64,000 nt of DNA from positions 434,001-498,000 of the forward strand of contig NZ_VFWZ01000002.1 of assembly GCF_006443095.1 (NCBI RefSeq), read 5' to 3'. Both the position numbers and the translations under genes were made by a program. The stretch comes from Aquimarina algicola. GTDB lineage: Bacteria > Bacteroidota > Bacteroidia > Flavobacteriales > Flavobacteriaceae. Of the stretch, positions 7,587-16,270 are shown in pieces. Numbering within the stretch: position 1 is the stretch's first letter; every line of letters starts with the position of its first letter. The notes beneath the pieces were generated by a model. That model saw only the letters and a list, made by a program, of their open reading frames with translations. It did not search any database and had not been told where the DNA came from.

Positions 7587-8162
7587 TTAGTCCCCAGCAT
7601 AACTAATGTATATCCATCTTTATCAAAATATAATTTTAACTTAACTCATATTCCAAGGAGAATTAAATAATCTAAAAACAACATCAATTTTGCCCTTAAC
7701 AATTAGAAAAGTGATGATATTATAATTAACTTTTAGACGTTTAATAACTTCATTCTATTTGAAAAATGAAATTTAATAACTAAGATTATGTTAAATTTTG
7801 AGTTATTTTAAGTTCCAAAATTCAGCAGAATTTTATAAAAAGAATCCAAATAAAATATGGTCTACCCACTCTTCAATGCAAGGCTATACCATAAATAACT
7901 CTATATCATCAAGTTTCAAAATGTTTTGAAATGTTTATTATATTTTGAAATGTATACACATGTTTAGAAAAAAATACGAGGTAAACCCGTAACTAATATT
8001 TCCCCATTTTTATTTTCTTTGCGTAAGTAACTAATATAACTAACTTAAGAGTAATATCGATTATGCTAACAATATGTTTAGAAAATAATTTTTTTTCACA
8101 TTAGTATTTGGTTGTAGTCTATTATTGGTATTTTGTAATTAATAACCAAAATAGATTACAAA
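7587..8162. other. 576-bp non-coding stretch with repeated operator-like motifs
   Basis: No reading frame of credible length on either strand. It contains the palindrome and repeats at 7914-7953 and, nearer the lipoprotein gene, a weak Bacteroidota-like promoter (TTTG at 8107-8110 and TATTTTG about 19 bases later). Confidence 0.5.
7914..7953. promoter_or_regulatory. Operator-like palindrome and repeat
   Basis: TTTCAAAA-TG-TTTTGAAA (7914-7931) is a perfect 18-bp palindrome. Its right part TTTTGAAATGT (7924-7934) is repeated at 7943-7953, 19 bp on. The AAATGTTT core resembles the operator at 9706-9726, so the repressor at 9242-9667 may bind here too and control the lipoprotein gene at 8163. 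Confidence 0.5.
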
Positions 8163-8381
8163 ATGAAAAAGATTTTTTATTTAATAAGTATGGCATTTAT
8201 CTTGTTTTTAAGTAGTTGTGAAAAAAGTGATTTAAACGATGAAACAGGAATTAAATTCGCAATTGACAAAGACAATGTTGAGCCACCAGGAGGGCAACAA
8301 GGATCAGCCGAAGATGAAGGCATACTCAACAAAATCGATAAAGAAAACGTTGAAACACCCGGAGGACAAGGATCAGATTGA
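8163..8381 (+). CDS. Small lipoprotein with two PPGGQ-type repeats
   Basis: 72 residues. Lipoprotein signal with lipobox LSSC (about 16-19). The mature peptide holds two similar blocks: IDKDNVEPPGGQQGS and IDKENVETPGGQGSD. Bacteroidota carry many small secreted peptides with K-E/D-x-P-P-G-type blocks whose role is unknown. The 3' end overlaps the next frame, suggesting coupled translation. A signalling or surface-peptide role is possible but unproven. Confidence 0.65.
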   Translation: MKKIFYLISMAFILFLSSCEKSDLNDETGIKFAIDKDNVEPPGGQQGSAEDEGILNKIDKENVETPGGQGSD

Positions 8382-8895
8382 AAAATTAAATGAGTCAAAA
8401 ACCGAGCATTTATTTTTCATAGAGAGATTAGGATATTTTTTTATTCTATTTAGCGGGCTTGTTCCTTTTCTTCATTCTTTTGTAAAATTTGAAAAATTAG
8501 AAGAAAAGATATTTGGATTCACAAGTGTCCAATCATTCTTATATTCATTTGGAGTACATCTAAGTATATTATTACTTACTATAGGTGTACTCTTTGCTAT
8601 TTCAGTTGGCACTAGTGATAATAGATACAAATCGATTCAACATCACTTAAGATATGCTTTAATTTCCCCTTTTGTATCCGCCATCTTTTATTGTAGTTGG
8701 GTTTTTATACCTAATGTAAATTATAACTTTCTGGCATATGTATTTCTTTCACTTTTCATTTGTGCAATCTCAATTTTGATTTATAGAAGAGCTACAAATT
8801 ATATAGAGTCTATAAAGATGTTAAGTAAACATAGAGAAAACGTCTTAAACAGTGGTCTTAGCTATTTGAAAACAAAATTAAGTAAAGGGAAATAA
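8314..8895 (+). CDS. Four-helix membrane protein
   Basis: About 193 residues with four likely membrane segments (LGYFFILFSGLVPFLHSF; FLYSFGVHLSILLLTIGVLFAI; YALISPFVSAIFYCSWVF; FLAYVFLSLFICAISILIY) and a basic cytoplasmic tail. The frame opens at 8239 inside the lipoprotein gene; ATG 8314 or TTG 8350 are more likely starts, both overlapping the lipoprotein 3' end. No family recognised. A membrane partner for the upstream lipoprotein is suggested only by position. Confidence 0.6.
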   Translation: MKAYSTKSIKKTLKHPEDKDQIEKLNESKTEHLFFIERLGYFFILFSGLVPFLHSFVKFEKLEEKIFGFTSVQSFLYSFGVHLSILLLTIGVLFAISVGTSDNRYKSIQHHLRYALISPFVSAIFYCSWVFIPNVNYNFLAYVFLSLFICAISILIYRRATNYIESIKMLSKHRENVLNSGLSYLKTKLSKGK

Positions 8896-8950
8896 GATTC
8901 TTCATACACAAAGCAAGCACAAGCACTAACAACAACTAAGGCGAGCCACA

Positions 8951-9247
8951 ATGTTAAATAGAGTAATCAAAAGAATTAAGAGTCATAATGATCTTGTCTC
9001 CAATCATAAGGAAGGTAAGATCAGTGATTCTGATTTTGAAAAGTATTTGTTAGACGAAATAGACTTTGTTCAACAAGATCTTGACGAAAAACTAAATGAC
9101 GAGTTATTAAAAGAAGAAGAAAAACTTAGGAAAAATATCACCAAAATGCAATACGTAATAGCTAAAACTAATTTAGATGAGATTACATTAAAAAACCTCA
9201 TATATTCAGAGTTTAATCATTTGTTTTTGAAACAACACATTTTATGA
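8951..9247 (+). CDS. Small coiled-coil hypothetical protein
   Basis: 98 residues, charged and helical (FEKYLLDEIDFVQQDLDEKLNDELLKEEEKLRKN looks like coiled coil, given here only as a description of about residues 29-63). No signal or membrane part. Its 3' end overlaps by six bases the stop end of the convergent repressor gene. No family recognised; it could be a small phage-type accessory protein. Confidence 0.55.
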   Translation: MLNRVIKRIKSHNDLVSNHKEGKISDSDFEKYLLDEIDFVQQDLDEKLNDELLKEEEKLRKNITKMQYVIAKTNLDEITLKNLIYSEFNHLFLKQHIL

Positions 9248-9667
9248 ACTCTTACTTTTAGCCTTATAAATTCTATCAATTATTTCAGGTAACATCTCGT
9301 TTAGCTTAATCAATGCGTGTCGCTCAACCAACTTTTGAATTTTAGGAATTTCCATTAGTTGATCTTCATATTCCACAACAGTATTTGCCAAATCATTTAT
9401 ATCACTGTCACTAGCAACATTTTCAAGTTTAGATTTTTCATGATTTTTCACAAATTTATCACCTTCGTTTTTCAATAACCAATTATAACTTATTTCTGGA
9501 ACTACCGCACAAATTTCTTTTGCAAAATCTGGAGTAATCTCATTTCTTCCTTTAATAATATGATCAACTTTGGTGCTAGCTGATAACCCTAACATCTTAG
9601 TAGAAAATTTATTTTTTGAAACTTTTAAGTATTCAATCACGAATAGTATTCTTTCTCCAGAAGTCAT
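9242..9667 (-). CDS. CI/Cro-like helix-turn-helix repressor
   Basis: 141 residues. The N-terminal half is a lambda-repressor-like HTH: KNKFSTKMLGLSASTKVDHIIKGRNEITPDFAKEIC (described over about 18-53), followed by the NWLLKNEGD segment usual in Bacteroidota phage repressors. The C-terminal half is helical and has no S24 peptidase, so it would not be cleaved in the SOS response. It is divergent from the 9828 gene across a region with palindromic operators (9706-9726) and a promoter, the classic layout of a prophage switch. It probably represses both directions. Confidence 0.75.
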   Translation of the reverse strand: MTSGERILFVIEYLKVSKNKFSTKMLGLSASTKVDHIIKGRNEITPDFAKEICAVVPEISYNWLLKNEGDKFVKNHEKSKLENVASDSDINDLANTVVEYEDQLMEIPKIQKLVERHALIKLNEMLPEIIDRIYKAKSKSS

Positions 9668-9705
9668 TTTTATGAGTTATTTGATCTGTGTATTAGTTAA
9701 ATAAA

Positions 9706-9726
9706 AAAAACATTAGAAATGTTTTT
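9706..9726. promoter_or_regulatory. Operator palindrome in the divergent control region
   Basis: AAAAACATT (9706-9714), centre AGA, AATGTTTTT (9718-9726): perfect 9-bp arms. A half-site copy AGAAATGTTT lies at about 9754-9763, inside the spacer of the promoter at 9743-9774. Binding by the adjacent repressor would block that promoter. Confidence 0.65.
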
Positions 9727-9742
9727 AAAAGTTTAGATTTGT

Positions 9743-9774
9743 TTTGTATATTTAGAAATGTTTAGATACTTTTG
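9743..9774 (+). promoter_or_regulatory. Bacteroidota-type promoter for the 9828 gene
   Basis: TTTG (9743-9746), 20-bp spacer, TACTTTTG (9767-9774), an exact match to the TTTG / TAnnTTTG consensus known for the Bacteroidota primary sigma factor. Transcription would begin at about 9780, some 50 bases before the ATG at 9828. Confidence 0.7.
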
Positions 9775-9827
9775 GTGTATTAACTTGCTATTTTACCAAG
9801 TAAAATTACAAAAAATACATTAATTAA

Positions 9828-10070
9828 ATGGGGTTACCAGAATTAGCTCATGCTATTAGAAAAGAATTAAGTGTAAATGAAATAAAACAAGCAGCAAAAG
9901 AATTTGGATTATCACATTTCTATTTTACTCAGAAAATAAAGTCAATTGATACAAGTAGAGATGATTTGCTAAGAGCTGTGGAATGTTTACTTAAAGTACA
10001 TAACGCTAAAAATGACAAGATTCAAGAACTATATACAAAGTTCTTGAAGGAATACGAAAATAAAAAATAA
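9828..10070 (+). CDS. Small putative Cro-like/early protein
   Basis: 80 residues. Residues about 17-40 (NEIKQAAKEFGLSHFYFTQKI) could form a helix-turn-helix, giving a small DNA-binding protein; the rest is helical. It is the first gene rightward from the divergent repressor promoter, where Cro-like or excisionase-like proteins usually lie. The family is not certain. Confidence 0.6.
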   Translation: MGLPELAHAIRKELSVNEIKQAAKEFGLSHFYFTQKIKSIDTSRDDLLRAVECLLKVHNAKNDKIQELYTKFLKEYENKK

Positions 10071-10104
10071 GCTTAATGATATTAATAATCCCCAAAAGAA
10101 TGCT

Positions 10105-10680
10105 ATGAAAAATTCAGAACAAGACCAAGAAAGAAATAAATTCATTTCATCGATCATTGAGTCAATAAAAATGAATGTCAATGAGTTTATGGACAACTTG
10201 GCAAATGGAGAAAAATACGAAACCACAATCTATAAATGGTCAATAAATCTCTTTAATGAAGGTAAATCTATTGATGATGCTATAAAAACAGTTCATAAAA
10301 GACGAATGCTATTTGTGGTCAATTCAACTTATAACCCTTCGCCCCACGAGGAGTATTCATCACAAAGGAATCATCAAAGGATAATGGTTGAATTAGAATC
10401 ACTTCCTATCTATCTCAACCTAAATCAGAGTCAAAAGGCATCAATTCAAAATACTATTGATGCTTTAGTCGAATCAAAATTACGTACTCATTCAGGAATA
10501 ATTGAGTTAGTGACCGAAATAATAAAATACAATTTCGAAACAAATTCATGGAAAGATAAAACATCAAATAAATCAAGAAAAAAGTTCGATTCTGATGATA
10601 ACGAATCATCATTTTTATTAAAATTTAAAAATTACTTAAACCCTAAAATGCGACTAAATGAAACATTATTACCGTCATAG
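10105..10680 (+). CDS. Hypothetical protein
   Basis: 191 residues, soluble, helical, no domain recognised. Starts 34 bases after the 9828 gene and should be read from the same promoter. The C-terminal 40 residues are basic/serine-rich and probably disordered. Function unknown. Confidence 0.6.
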   Translation: MKNSEQDQERNKFISSIIESIKMNVNEFMDNLANGEKYETTIYKWSINLFNEGKSIDDAIKTVHKRRMLFVVNSTYNPSPHEEYSSQRNHQRIMVELESLPIYLNLNQSQKASIQNTIDALVESKLRTHSGIIELVTEIIKYNFETNSWKDKTSNKSRKKFDSDDNESSFLLKFKNYLNPKMRLNETLLPS

Positions 10681-11100
10681 TTAAGTTGAGTTTGTGGGTT
10701 AGTTACCCCAAGCAAGAAGATATTTAGGGTGCTTTTTACTAAAAATGTACTATTGAAACTTTATTGTGACACTCCCAATTTCTGTCATTTAATGAAGTCC
10801 CTACCCATCTGTATTAACAGTTTTCAAAGTACACCCCCTAACATGTGAACTAGCATCCTTATATCTTCTAACTTAAACGAATATTTGAATTTAATTATCA
10901 AACTCTAAAAAACCTTAAAAATGAAATACTCTCTATCATCTTTCGTTTCCTTGAATTCAAATACTAAAAAAAGTTTGACTAAAGTATTATCAAACAATTT
11001 TAGTAGACGAACAACCAATATAAATTGTAAATATCTGAATACAAACTAATTATTTAAGAACCAATTATAAAGATTTTCTAAACCAATTATCTAAATAATT
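10681..11100. other. 420-bp stretch without a certain gene
   Basis: It holds only a short frame at 10921-11049 (listed separately). No terminator with T run and no tRNA seen. AT-rich sequence upstream of the HTH gene at 11101. Confidence 0.4.
10921..11049 (+). CDS. Possible 42-residue peptide
   Basis: ATG at 10921 to TAA at 11047-11049. The peptide is rich in Ser, Thr, Asn and Lys with one Cys (SSFVSLNSNTKKSLTKV, NINCKYLN). It sits just before a small HTH gene, a position where Flavobacteria may have small peptide genes. No modifying enzyme is nearby, so a natural-product precursor is not supported. It may be chance. Confidence 0.25.
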   Translation: MKYSLSSFVSLNSNTKKSLTKVLSNNFSRRTTNINCKYLNTN

Positions 11101-11373
11101 ATGAGCGCATTCATTAAAAAAGTTGAAATGATAAATCGAATAGATCAACTTATTCGTTTACAAGCTACTGGAACACCAAATGAACTGGCTTCGAAGTTAG
11201 GAATCTCAAAAACTAAACTATATCGCATCCTAAGCATTATGAGAGATTTTAATGCTCCTGTTGAATATGATATCGGCAGTCAGAACTTCGTATACGAAGA
11301 AAGTGTAATCTACTTTAGATTTGGGTTCTATTCAGAAAAATTATATAAAAATAATCAAGCTATCAATATGTAA
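11101..11373 (+). CDS. Small helix-turn-helix DNA-binding protein
   Basis: 90 residues. Residues about 10-55 form a winged HTH of the HTH_11/DeoR kind: RIDQLIRLQATGTPNELASK, then LGISKTKLYRILSIMRDFNAPVEYD. The short C-terminus lacks an effector domain. Such stand-alone HTH proteins are frequent in Flavobacteriaceae. Likely a local transcription regulator of the following genes. Confidence 0.7.
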   Translation: MSAFIKKVEMINRIDQLIRLQATGTPNELASKLGISKTKLYRILSIMRDFNAPVEYDIGSQNFVYEESVIYFRFGFYSEKLYKNNQAINM

Positions 11374-11436
11374 AAGCTTTGTGGTAGATCTTCTGTTTGT
11401 TATGAAATCTAATATCGCAATTTAACTTAAGTCTAT

Positions 11437-11721
11437 ATGCCAAATGCAAATGAAGTTTATGAAAAGTTGAGTAAAATAGAAAAGTCATCTATTCTAAAAA
11501 CAATTGACACTATCGTTGATATGAAAACTCCATTAGAAATCTCTAAGAGGTTAGCAGATCAACTACATAAAAAGTTTCTATCACTAGGGATTTTCAAAGC
11601 ATCAAATGTACTTTTTATTGAAGCTGAAAAAAGTGTTTTCCAAAAAATAATCTCATTGAGGTTTTATAGAAATATACGATCAATGAGAAGCAATAAATTA
11701 AAAGTTAAGAGTGGGTTTTGA
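11437..11721 (+). CDS. Hypothetical protein
   Basis: 94 residues, helical and basic, particularly at the C-terminus (RFYRNIRSMRSNKLKVKSGF). No family recognised. It is 63 bases after the HTH gene and may be co-transcribed. Nothing indicates export. Confidence 0.5.
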   Translation: MPNANEVYEKLSKIEKSSILKTIDTIVDMKTPLEISKRLADQLHKKFLSLGIFKASNVLFIEAEKSVFQKIISLRFYRNIRSMRSNKLKVKSGF

Positions 11722-11901
11722 GTTTGTGTAGAACAAAGATGTCGAGTGTTTGCTATAAAATTAAACACAGTAAAAATTCAAATCATTTTGAATTTTATGC
11801 CAAGTGTTTTCTATGCAGTCCCATAGTTTTAGGTAAACATCTTGACGTCTTTGTAAACTCAGCACAGAACAATTAAAAACTAATCAAACCATAAATCGAA
11901 A

Positions 11902-12315
11902 ATGAATACTAAAACGACACTAACAATTTTATCATTTTTACTTTTCACAACGATCTCTGTTCAATCACAGATAGCTCAAAAGCAATCTTCAAATGAGTTT
12001 ACTGAATTTTTTCGATTCAATGCAACTACCTATTCTGGTGATCGAATTTTTGGCATTCACCCAAATAAAGAAAAAGCCGTACAGATCGCTACAAGTTTAA
12101 TGTTTCAAGAAAACAATTCCGAAGATATTGTAAAAGAATTAAAAATTAGCACAGAGATTATTGAGAAGAAAAAAGGGGCGCTTGTTTATAAACGATTTAA
12201 GAAACTATGTCCAAACGGATATAGAATAATCTCAAAAGATGAGTTTTCCAAGCTCACTGCAATAGAAAAAGAAGGATTACTAGGGAATAGTTCTTTACTA
12301 AGAGAAAAGAATTAA
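11902..12315 (+). CDS. Exported hypothetical protein
   Basis: 137 residues with a Sec signal peptide (MNTKTTLTILSFLLFTTISVQSQ). The mature domain is alpha/beta with no recognised family. It starts 180 bases after the previous gene and about 67 bases before the sigma-factor gene, so it may belong to the ECF regulon. Confidence 0.6.
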   Translation: MNTKTTLTILSFLLFTTISVQSQIAQKQSSNEFTEFFRFNATTYSGDRIFGIHPNKEKAVQIATSLMFQENNSEDIVKELKISTEIIEKKKGALVYKRFKKLCPNGYRIISKDEFSKLTAIEKEGLLGNSSLLREKN

Positions 12316-12382
12316 AACGGATTTTTCAAGGTCATCAAAGAATTCAGAAGAATATCTAAAAAAAACAACCTAGCTAAATATT

Positions 12383-12961
12383 ATGAAAAGCCAAAGAGAC
12401 AATCAAATAATAGAAGGAATCATTGCCGGAGATTCATTCATAATCAATTCTTTTTATCAAGAGAACCTTTCTTTTGCGAGTAGATATATTAAAGCCCATT
12501 ATGGTAATGAAGAAGATGTAAGGGATATCTTCCAAGATGCAATGATTATTATATATCGAAAATCAATTCTCAATCTGTTACATTTCAATGGTTCTTTGGA
12601 AGCCTATTTCTTTGGGATTTGTAAAAATCTATGGAGAAATCGCTTAAGAAAAAAAAACAAAGTAATATATGATAACGTTCTTTTGGAATACAAAATTGAT
12701 GAAGCTTATTTTTCTGATCAACCAAACATAGAAAAAGACTTATCACGTAAAATTTATGACAAGTACTTTTTAAAATTAAGTGAGTCAAAAAGAGAATTAA
12801 TACTTCTCTCACTAGAAGGAAAAAGTTCTAAGGAAATTTCAAAAATTACAGGCTACACTCAAGGCTACGTTAGAAAGAAGAAACATAAATCAAAAAATGA
12901 ATTGCAAAATAGCTTGCAAAAAGATCCTGTTTTTTTGGAACTAACAGCTCCATCAATTTAA
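12383..12961 (+). CDS. ECF-type RNA polymerase sigma factor
   Basis: 192 residues. Region 2: LSFASRYIKAHYGNEEDVRDIFQDAMIIIYRK (about 29-60) with the GNEEDVRDIFQDA core that contacts the -10 DNA and core enzyme, followed by AYFFGICKNLWRNRLRKK. Region 4: LSESKRELILLSLEGKSSKEISKITGYTQGYVRKKKHKSK (about 132-171), the HTH for the -35 element. No anti-sigma gene follows, only a 62-residue membrane protein (12972) which might play that role. Confidence 0.85.
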   Translation: MKSQRDNQIIEGIIAGDSFIINSFYQENLSFASRYIKAHYGNEEDVRDIFQDAMIIIYRKSILNLLHFNGSLEAYFFGICKNLWRNRLRKKNKVIYDNVLLEYKIDEAYFSDQPNIEKDLSRKIYDKYFLKLSESKRELILLSLEGKSSKEISKITGYTQGYVRKKKHKSKNELQNSLQKDPVFLELTAPSI

Positions 12962-12971
12962 CAAAAAAATT

Positions 12972-13160
12972 ATGACTCTAATTACTTGTTATCTAGTAGG
13001 TTTCCTCATAGGTTTTGTTTTCGCATTATTATTAAAAAAAAGGAGAAAAAGAAGAAAAAAGGACTTACAAGATTTCGTTAACAAAAAAAACTTTGAACTT
13101 AAAAAGCTACACAAACAACTCAATATCAAATCAGAATTTGAACCTTTAAAATTCAATTAA
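12972..13160 (+). CDS. Small single-pass membrane protein
   Basis: 62 residues: membrane segment at the N-terminus (CYLVGFLIGFVFALLL) then a strongly basic stretch KKRRKRRKKD and a helical tail. It starts 11 bases after the sigma-factor stop, so co-transcription is likely. It has no known anti-sigma motif but would sit in the inner membrane with a cytoplasmic tail. Confidence 0.55.
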   Translation: MTLITCYLVGFLIGFVFALLLKKRRKRRKKDLQDFVNKKNFELKKLHKQLNIKSEFEPLKFN

Positions 13161-13204
13161 ACGATAGTCGATTCGTATTGTGATACTTAAAATAAGAAGA
13201 TAGT

Positions 13205-13675
13205 GTGAATAGTATAAAAGAAAGAAGAATAATTAAAAAAATGGTCAAAGAACTATCAGGGCTTACAAATCCAGAAATATTTGATATTCTTTATAAAACA
13301 GAACGATTGTTTAATGTGGTTAAAGATCCCGAACCCAAAATAATTGATGCTATATTATTTTCATTGGATAACCCCCATGATATCCCTTTTGATGGTTCTT
13401 TTTATCTTTTAACTGATTACACCTACAACCTAAGAATTTTTATTACCTCTTATCCAGTTACCTTATTATCTGTCTTTAGAAATAATTATTATTTCAAAAC
13501 TGCTTATTGCAGTAATCCAAAAAAGTTTACAAAGAAAAATGTCCTTAAATCTTTCAAGGACACTAGTATGGAAATATATGTATTCGAATTTCTGAAAAGA
13601 AACAAATTAAGGAAACGAAATCCTAAAACAAAACGGTTTCAAATTCTTGAATACTTACACAAAATAGAATGTTAA
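13205..13675 (+). CDS. Hypothetical protein
   Basis: 156 residues, start codon GTG at 13205. Mixed helix and strand, basic C-terminus (KRNKLRKRNPKTKRFQILEY). No signal peptide, no known domain. Third gene behind the sigma factor. It may be a cytoplasmic DNA- or RNA-binding protein, judged only by its charge. Confidence 0.5.
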   Translation: MNSIKERRIIKKMVKELSGLTNPEIFDILYKTERLFNVVKDPEPKIIDAILFSLDNPHDIPFDGSFYLLTDYTYNLRIFITSYPVTLLSVFRNNYYFKTAYCSNPKKFTKKNVLKSFKDTSMEIYVFEFLKRNKLRKRNPKTKRFQILEYLHKIEC

Positions 13676-13831
13676 ATGATTTATAAAAGATATGACCAAT
13701 TTGTAATTGACAAATAGACAAAATGAAACATATGAGTTCTTTATCGACAATATCAATCTACTTATCGAAAAGTCAGCAATATAGGGGAAAACACCCTTAT
13801 GCTCTTTTAGGTTACTAATTATTATAAAGCT

Positions 13832-15184
13832 ATGTTTGTAAGACTTAAAACCTATATCAAATTGAAAAAAATAATCTCCTTTTTACTACTTGGAGTATTT
13901 CCTTTTTTGAATGCTCAAGTACTTCCTGATTTGATGCCAAAAACACCAAATGCAAGCCAGTTTACTAATTATTCTAAGAATAACCTTGGTAGCCCTACTA
14001 TTTCTCCATTGAATACTACAAATCAAAGTGTGAGAAATCAACTTTTAATTGCAGAAGTTGAAAGAAATCAGCAAGAGCAACAAATGAGAGAAAAGCAAGC
14101 GCAGGCATTAATTGATGATGCTTTACATTCTTTTCCAGAAAATTATAGCTTACCTTCTTACGGAGATGAGGCAGGAGCTAATTATTACCGCAAAGCGTTT
14201 GAGAAGCTTCGAAACTTGTCTAGCGCTGACTTTTCTGTAAAGAAAGCAATATTTGCCATTGAAAATGCATTTTACGAGGAAACAGAGAACTACGATGAGT
14301 TCGAAAGTACTATCAAACAAACAGGAGATTTTCTAAGAGAAAAAATGAACGAATTAGGTTATGATTCTAAAAGTAATTTAGCAAAGAATTTTCTGCTTTT
14401 CCAATTTTTCTCAGATACTCTCCAAATAGAATCTAAAAATCTTAAACACCTCCCCTTAACTTATGATTTTGAAGACTATATGGGTAAGGATGATTGGAGC
14501 AAGATGTTTGTGAAAAAGTTACTAGAAACAGGTAAAGGGCAATGTAATTCATTACCACAACTCTATTTAATACTGGCAGAAGAAATTGGAGCTGAAGCTA
14601 ATTTAGCCCTTTCACCTAATCACTCTTATATAAAATTTCAAGACGATGAAAAGTGGAAATGGTATAATGTTGAATTAACTAATGGAATGCTAACTACTGA
14701 TGCCTTTATACTTCAATCTGGATATGTGAAAGCTGAAGCTCTCCAGAATAAAGTATATATGCATCCACTTTCTAAACAACAACTACAATCTCACCTTTAT
14801 ATGAATTTGGCTTTGGGGTATATTGGTAAATATGGGTATGATGAGTTTGTTAATGAAATGATCTCAAAAGCTTTGGAACTCAACCCTTCCAATGTTCAAG
14901 CATATCTAATAAAATCTAATTACGCCACTATCAAGGTTAAATATGCTCTGGATAGACTAGGTATTGGCAAAGAAAACTTTGATGAAATAAAACAACACCC
15001 AAGAGCAATTCAATTGTACAAAAATATGATTGCTCAATACAATATGGTCGATAAACTAGGGCATCAGGAAATGCCACCAGATGAATATCAAAAATGGTTG
15101 GCTTCAGTAAAAGAAGAAAGTAACAAACAACAAAACATCGAACTTAAAACTAAACTAAACACTATAATACCTGTTAAGCAATAA
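13832..15184 (+). CDS. Exported transglutaminase-like protein with TPR-type C-terminus
   Basis: 450 residues. Signal peptide at about 8-28 (LKKIISFLLLGVFPFLNAQ). The middle holds a transglutaminase-like cysteine-protease core: [23 protein letters not shown] with the likely catalytic Cys near residue 232, LSPNHSYIKF with the His near 262, and WYNVELTNG. The C-terminal 130 residues are helical, TPR-like. It is paralogous to the next gene and overlaps it by one base. The substrate is unknown; such enzymes cleave or cross-link proteins or cell wall. It may process the RHS proteins downstream, judged from position only. Confidence 0.7.
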   Translation: MFVRLKTYIKLKKIISFLLLGVFPFLNAQVLPDLMPKTPNASQFTNYSKNNLGSPTISPLNTTNQSVRNQLLIAEVERNQQEQQMREKQAQALIDDALHSFPENYSLPSYGDEAGANYYRKAFEKLRNLSSADFSVKKAIFAIENAFYEETENYDEFESTIKQTGDFLREKMNELGYDSKSNLAKNFLLFQFFSDTLQIESKNLKHLPLTYDFEDYMGKDDWSKMFVKKLLETGKGQCNSLPQLYLILAEEIGAEANLALSPNHSYIKFQDDEKWKWYNVELTNGMLTTDAFILQSGYVKAEALQNKVYMHPLSKQQLQSHLYMNLALGYIGKYGYDEFVNEMISKALELNPSNVQAYLIKSNYATIKVKYALDRLGIGKENFDEIKQHPRAIQLYKNMIAQYNMVDKLGHQEMPPDEYQKWLASVKEESNKQQNIELKTKLNTIIPVKQ

Positions 15185-16266
15185 TGATGCAAAAAAGAAT
15201 ATTTCTATTAGCACTACTTATTAATATTTCGCTTTGGTCGCAAGATCAGGAAAAAATATATAATGACACCTTAGAGCAACTAAACTGTATGCTCAAAGAT
15301 TCTTGTCAATTAAGTTTTAAAAAGGCTGTTATGAGTGTCGAAAATGCGTATTACAATAATGTACTCGATACAGTAGGATTCAATTTTGAAATTAAAAGAC
15401 TCTCCTCTTTTACTAGTTCTATGGTAAATCAGATAAAATTGAAATACCAGGGTAAGGATAGTTTAAAAGTTAAAAAGTATGCTGCCTTGTTCTCGATAGT
15501 AACAGATACAATACCAATCGTTGACAAAGATGGAGTGATGTATGAATACATTCCTTACGTATATGATTTTGAAGATATTTGGGGTTTGAAAAATTGGGAT
15601 AGTATGTTTGTTTCTAAATTACTAGAAACTGGCAAAGGAAATTGCCACTCTATGCCTTATTTGTATAAAATACTTGCCGAAGAAATTGGAGCAGATGCTC
15701 ATTTAGCAATAGCTCCAAATCACATATATATCAAACATCGAAATGAAATAGATGGTTGGTACAATACTGAGCTTACTTCTGGTATTTTCCCTAATGATGC
15801 TTGGTTAATGGCTTCTGGTTATATCCATTTGGATGCAATAACAAATAAAATGTATATGGAAGCTCTAAGTGACAAGCAAAGTATTGCTATGTGTATAATC
15901 GATTTGGCGCAAGGATATAATAAAGTTTTCCCTGATAATGACGGTCAATTTGTAATGAAAGCTTGTCAAGTGGCTTTACAATACTACCCTCATTATATAA
16001 ATGGAAGAATTCTTCAAGCAGAAACCAAAAAGAAGGTTTTTGAGAAAGAAGTAAAAAAAGATTTTGATGTTTTTACCAAGGAAGTATATGAAGATGATTT
16101 TTTGAGGTTACAATTCTTAGAGATTCAACACGAATATGTATCAATTCACGAATCTGGTTATCGCAGAATGCCAGAAGAAATGTATCTGAATTGGCTCAAT
16201 TCCTTGAAAGAAGAACGTAAAAAGTATGAGAATAAAAAAATAACTAACACTGATAAATCCAATTAG
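15184..16266 (+). CDS. Exported transglutaminase-like protein, paralogue
   Basis: 360 residues, signal peptide ([17 protein letters not shown]). Same core as the previous gene: [43 protein letters not shown] (catalytic Cys), [10 protein letters not shown] (His), [16 protein letters not shown], and the shared C-terminal [14 protein letters not shown] (compare DEYQKWLASVKEES). It lacks the N-terminal 80 residues of its paralogue. Start overlaps the previous stop (TAATG), so translation is coupled. Five bases before the first RHS-core gene. Confidence 0.7.
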   Translation: MMQKRIFLLALLINISLWSQDQEKIYNDTLEQLNCMLKDSCQLSFKKAVMSVENAYYNNVLDTVGFNFEIKRLSSFTSSMVNQIKLKYQGKDSLKVKKYAALFSIVTDTIPIVDKDGVMYEYIPYVYDFEDIWGLKNWDSMFVSKLLETGKGNCHSMPYLYKILAEEIGADAHLAIAPNHIYIKHRNEIDGWYNTELTSGIFPNDAWLMASGYIHLDAITNKMYMEALSDKQSIAMCIIDLAQGYNKVFPDNDGQFVMKACQVALQYYPHYINGRILQAETKKKVFEKEVKKDFDVFTKEVYEDDFLRLQFLEIQHEYVSIHESGYRRMPEEMYLNWLNSLKEERKKYENKKITNTDKSN

Positions 16267-16270
16267 TAAA

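Noticed and set aside
10921..11049. Ribosomal natural-product precursor
   Set aside because: No modifying enzyme, transporter or radical-SAM gene is near; kept only as a low-confidence short frame.
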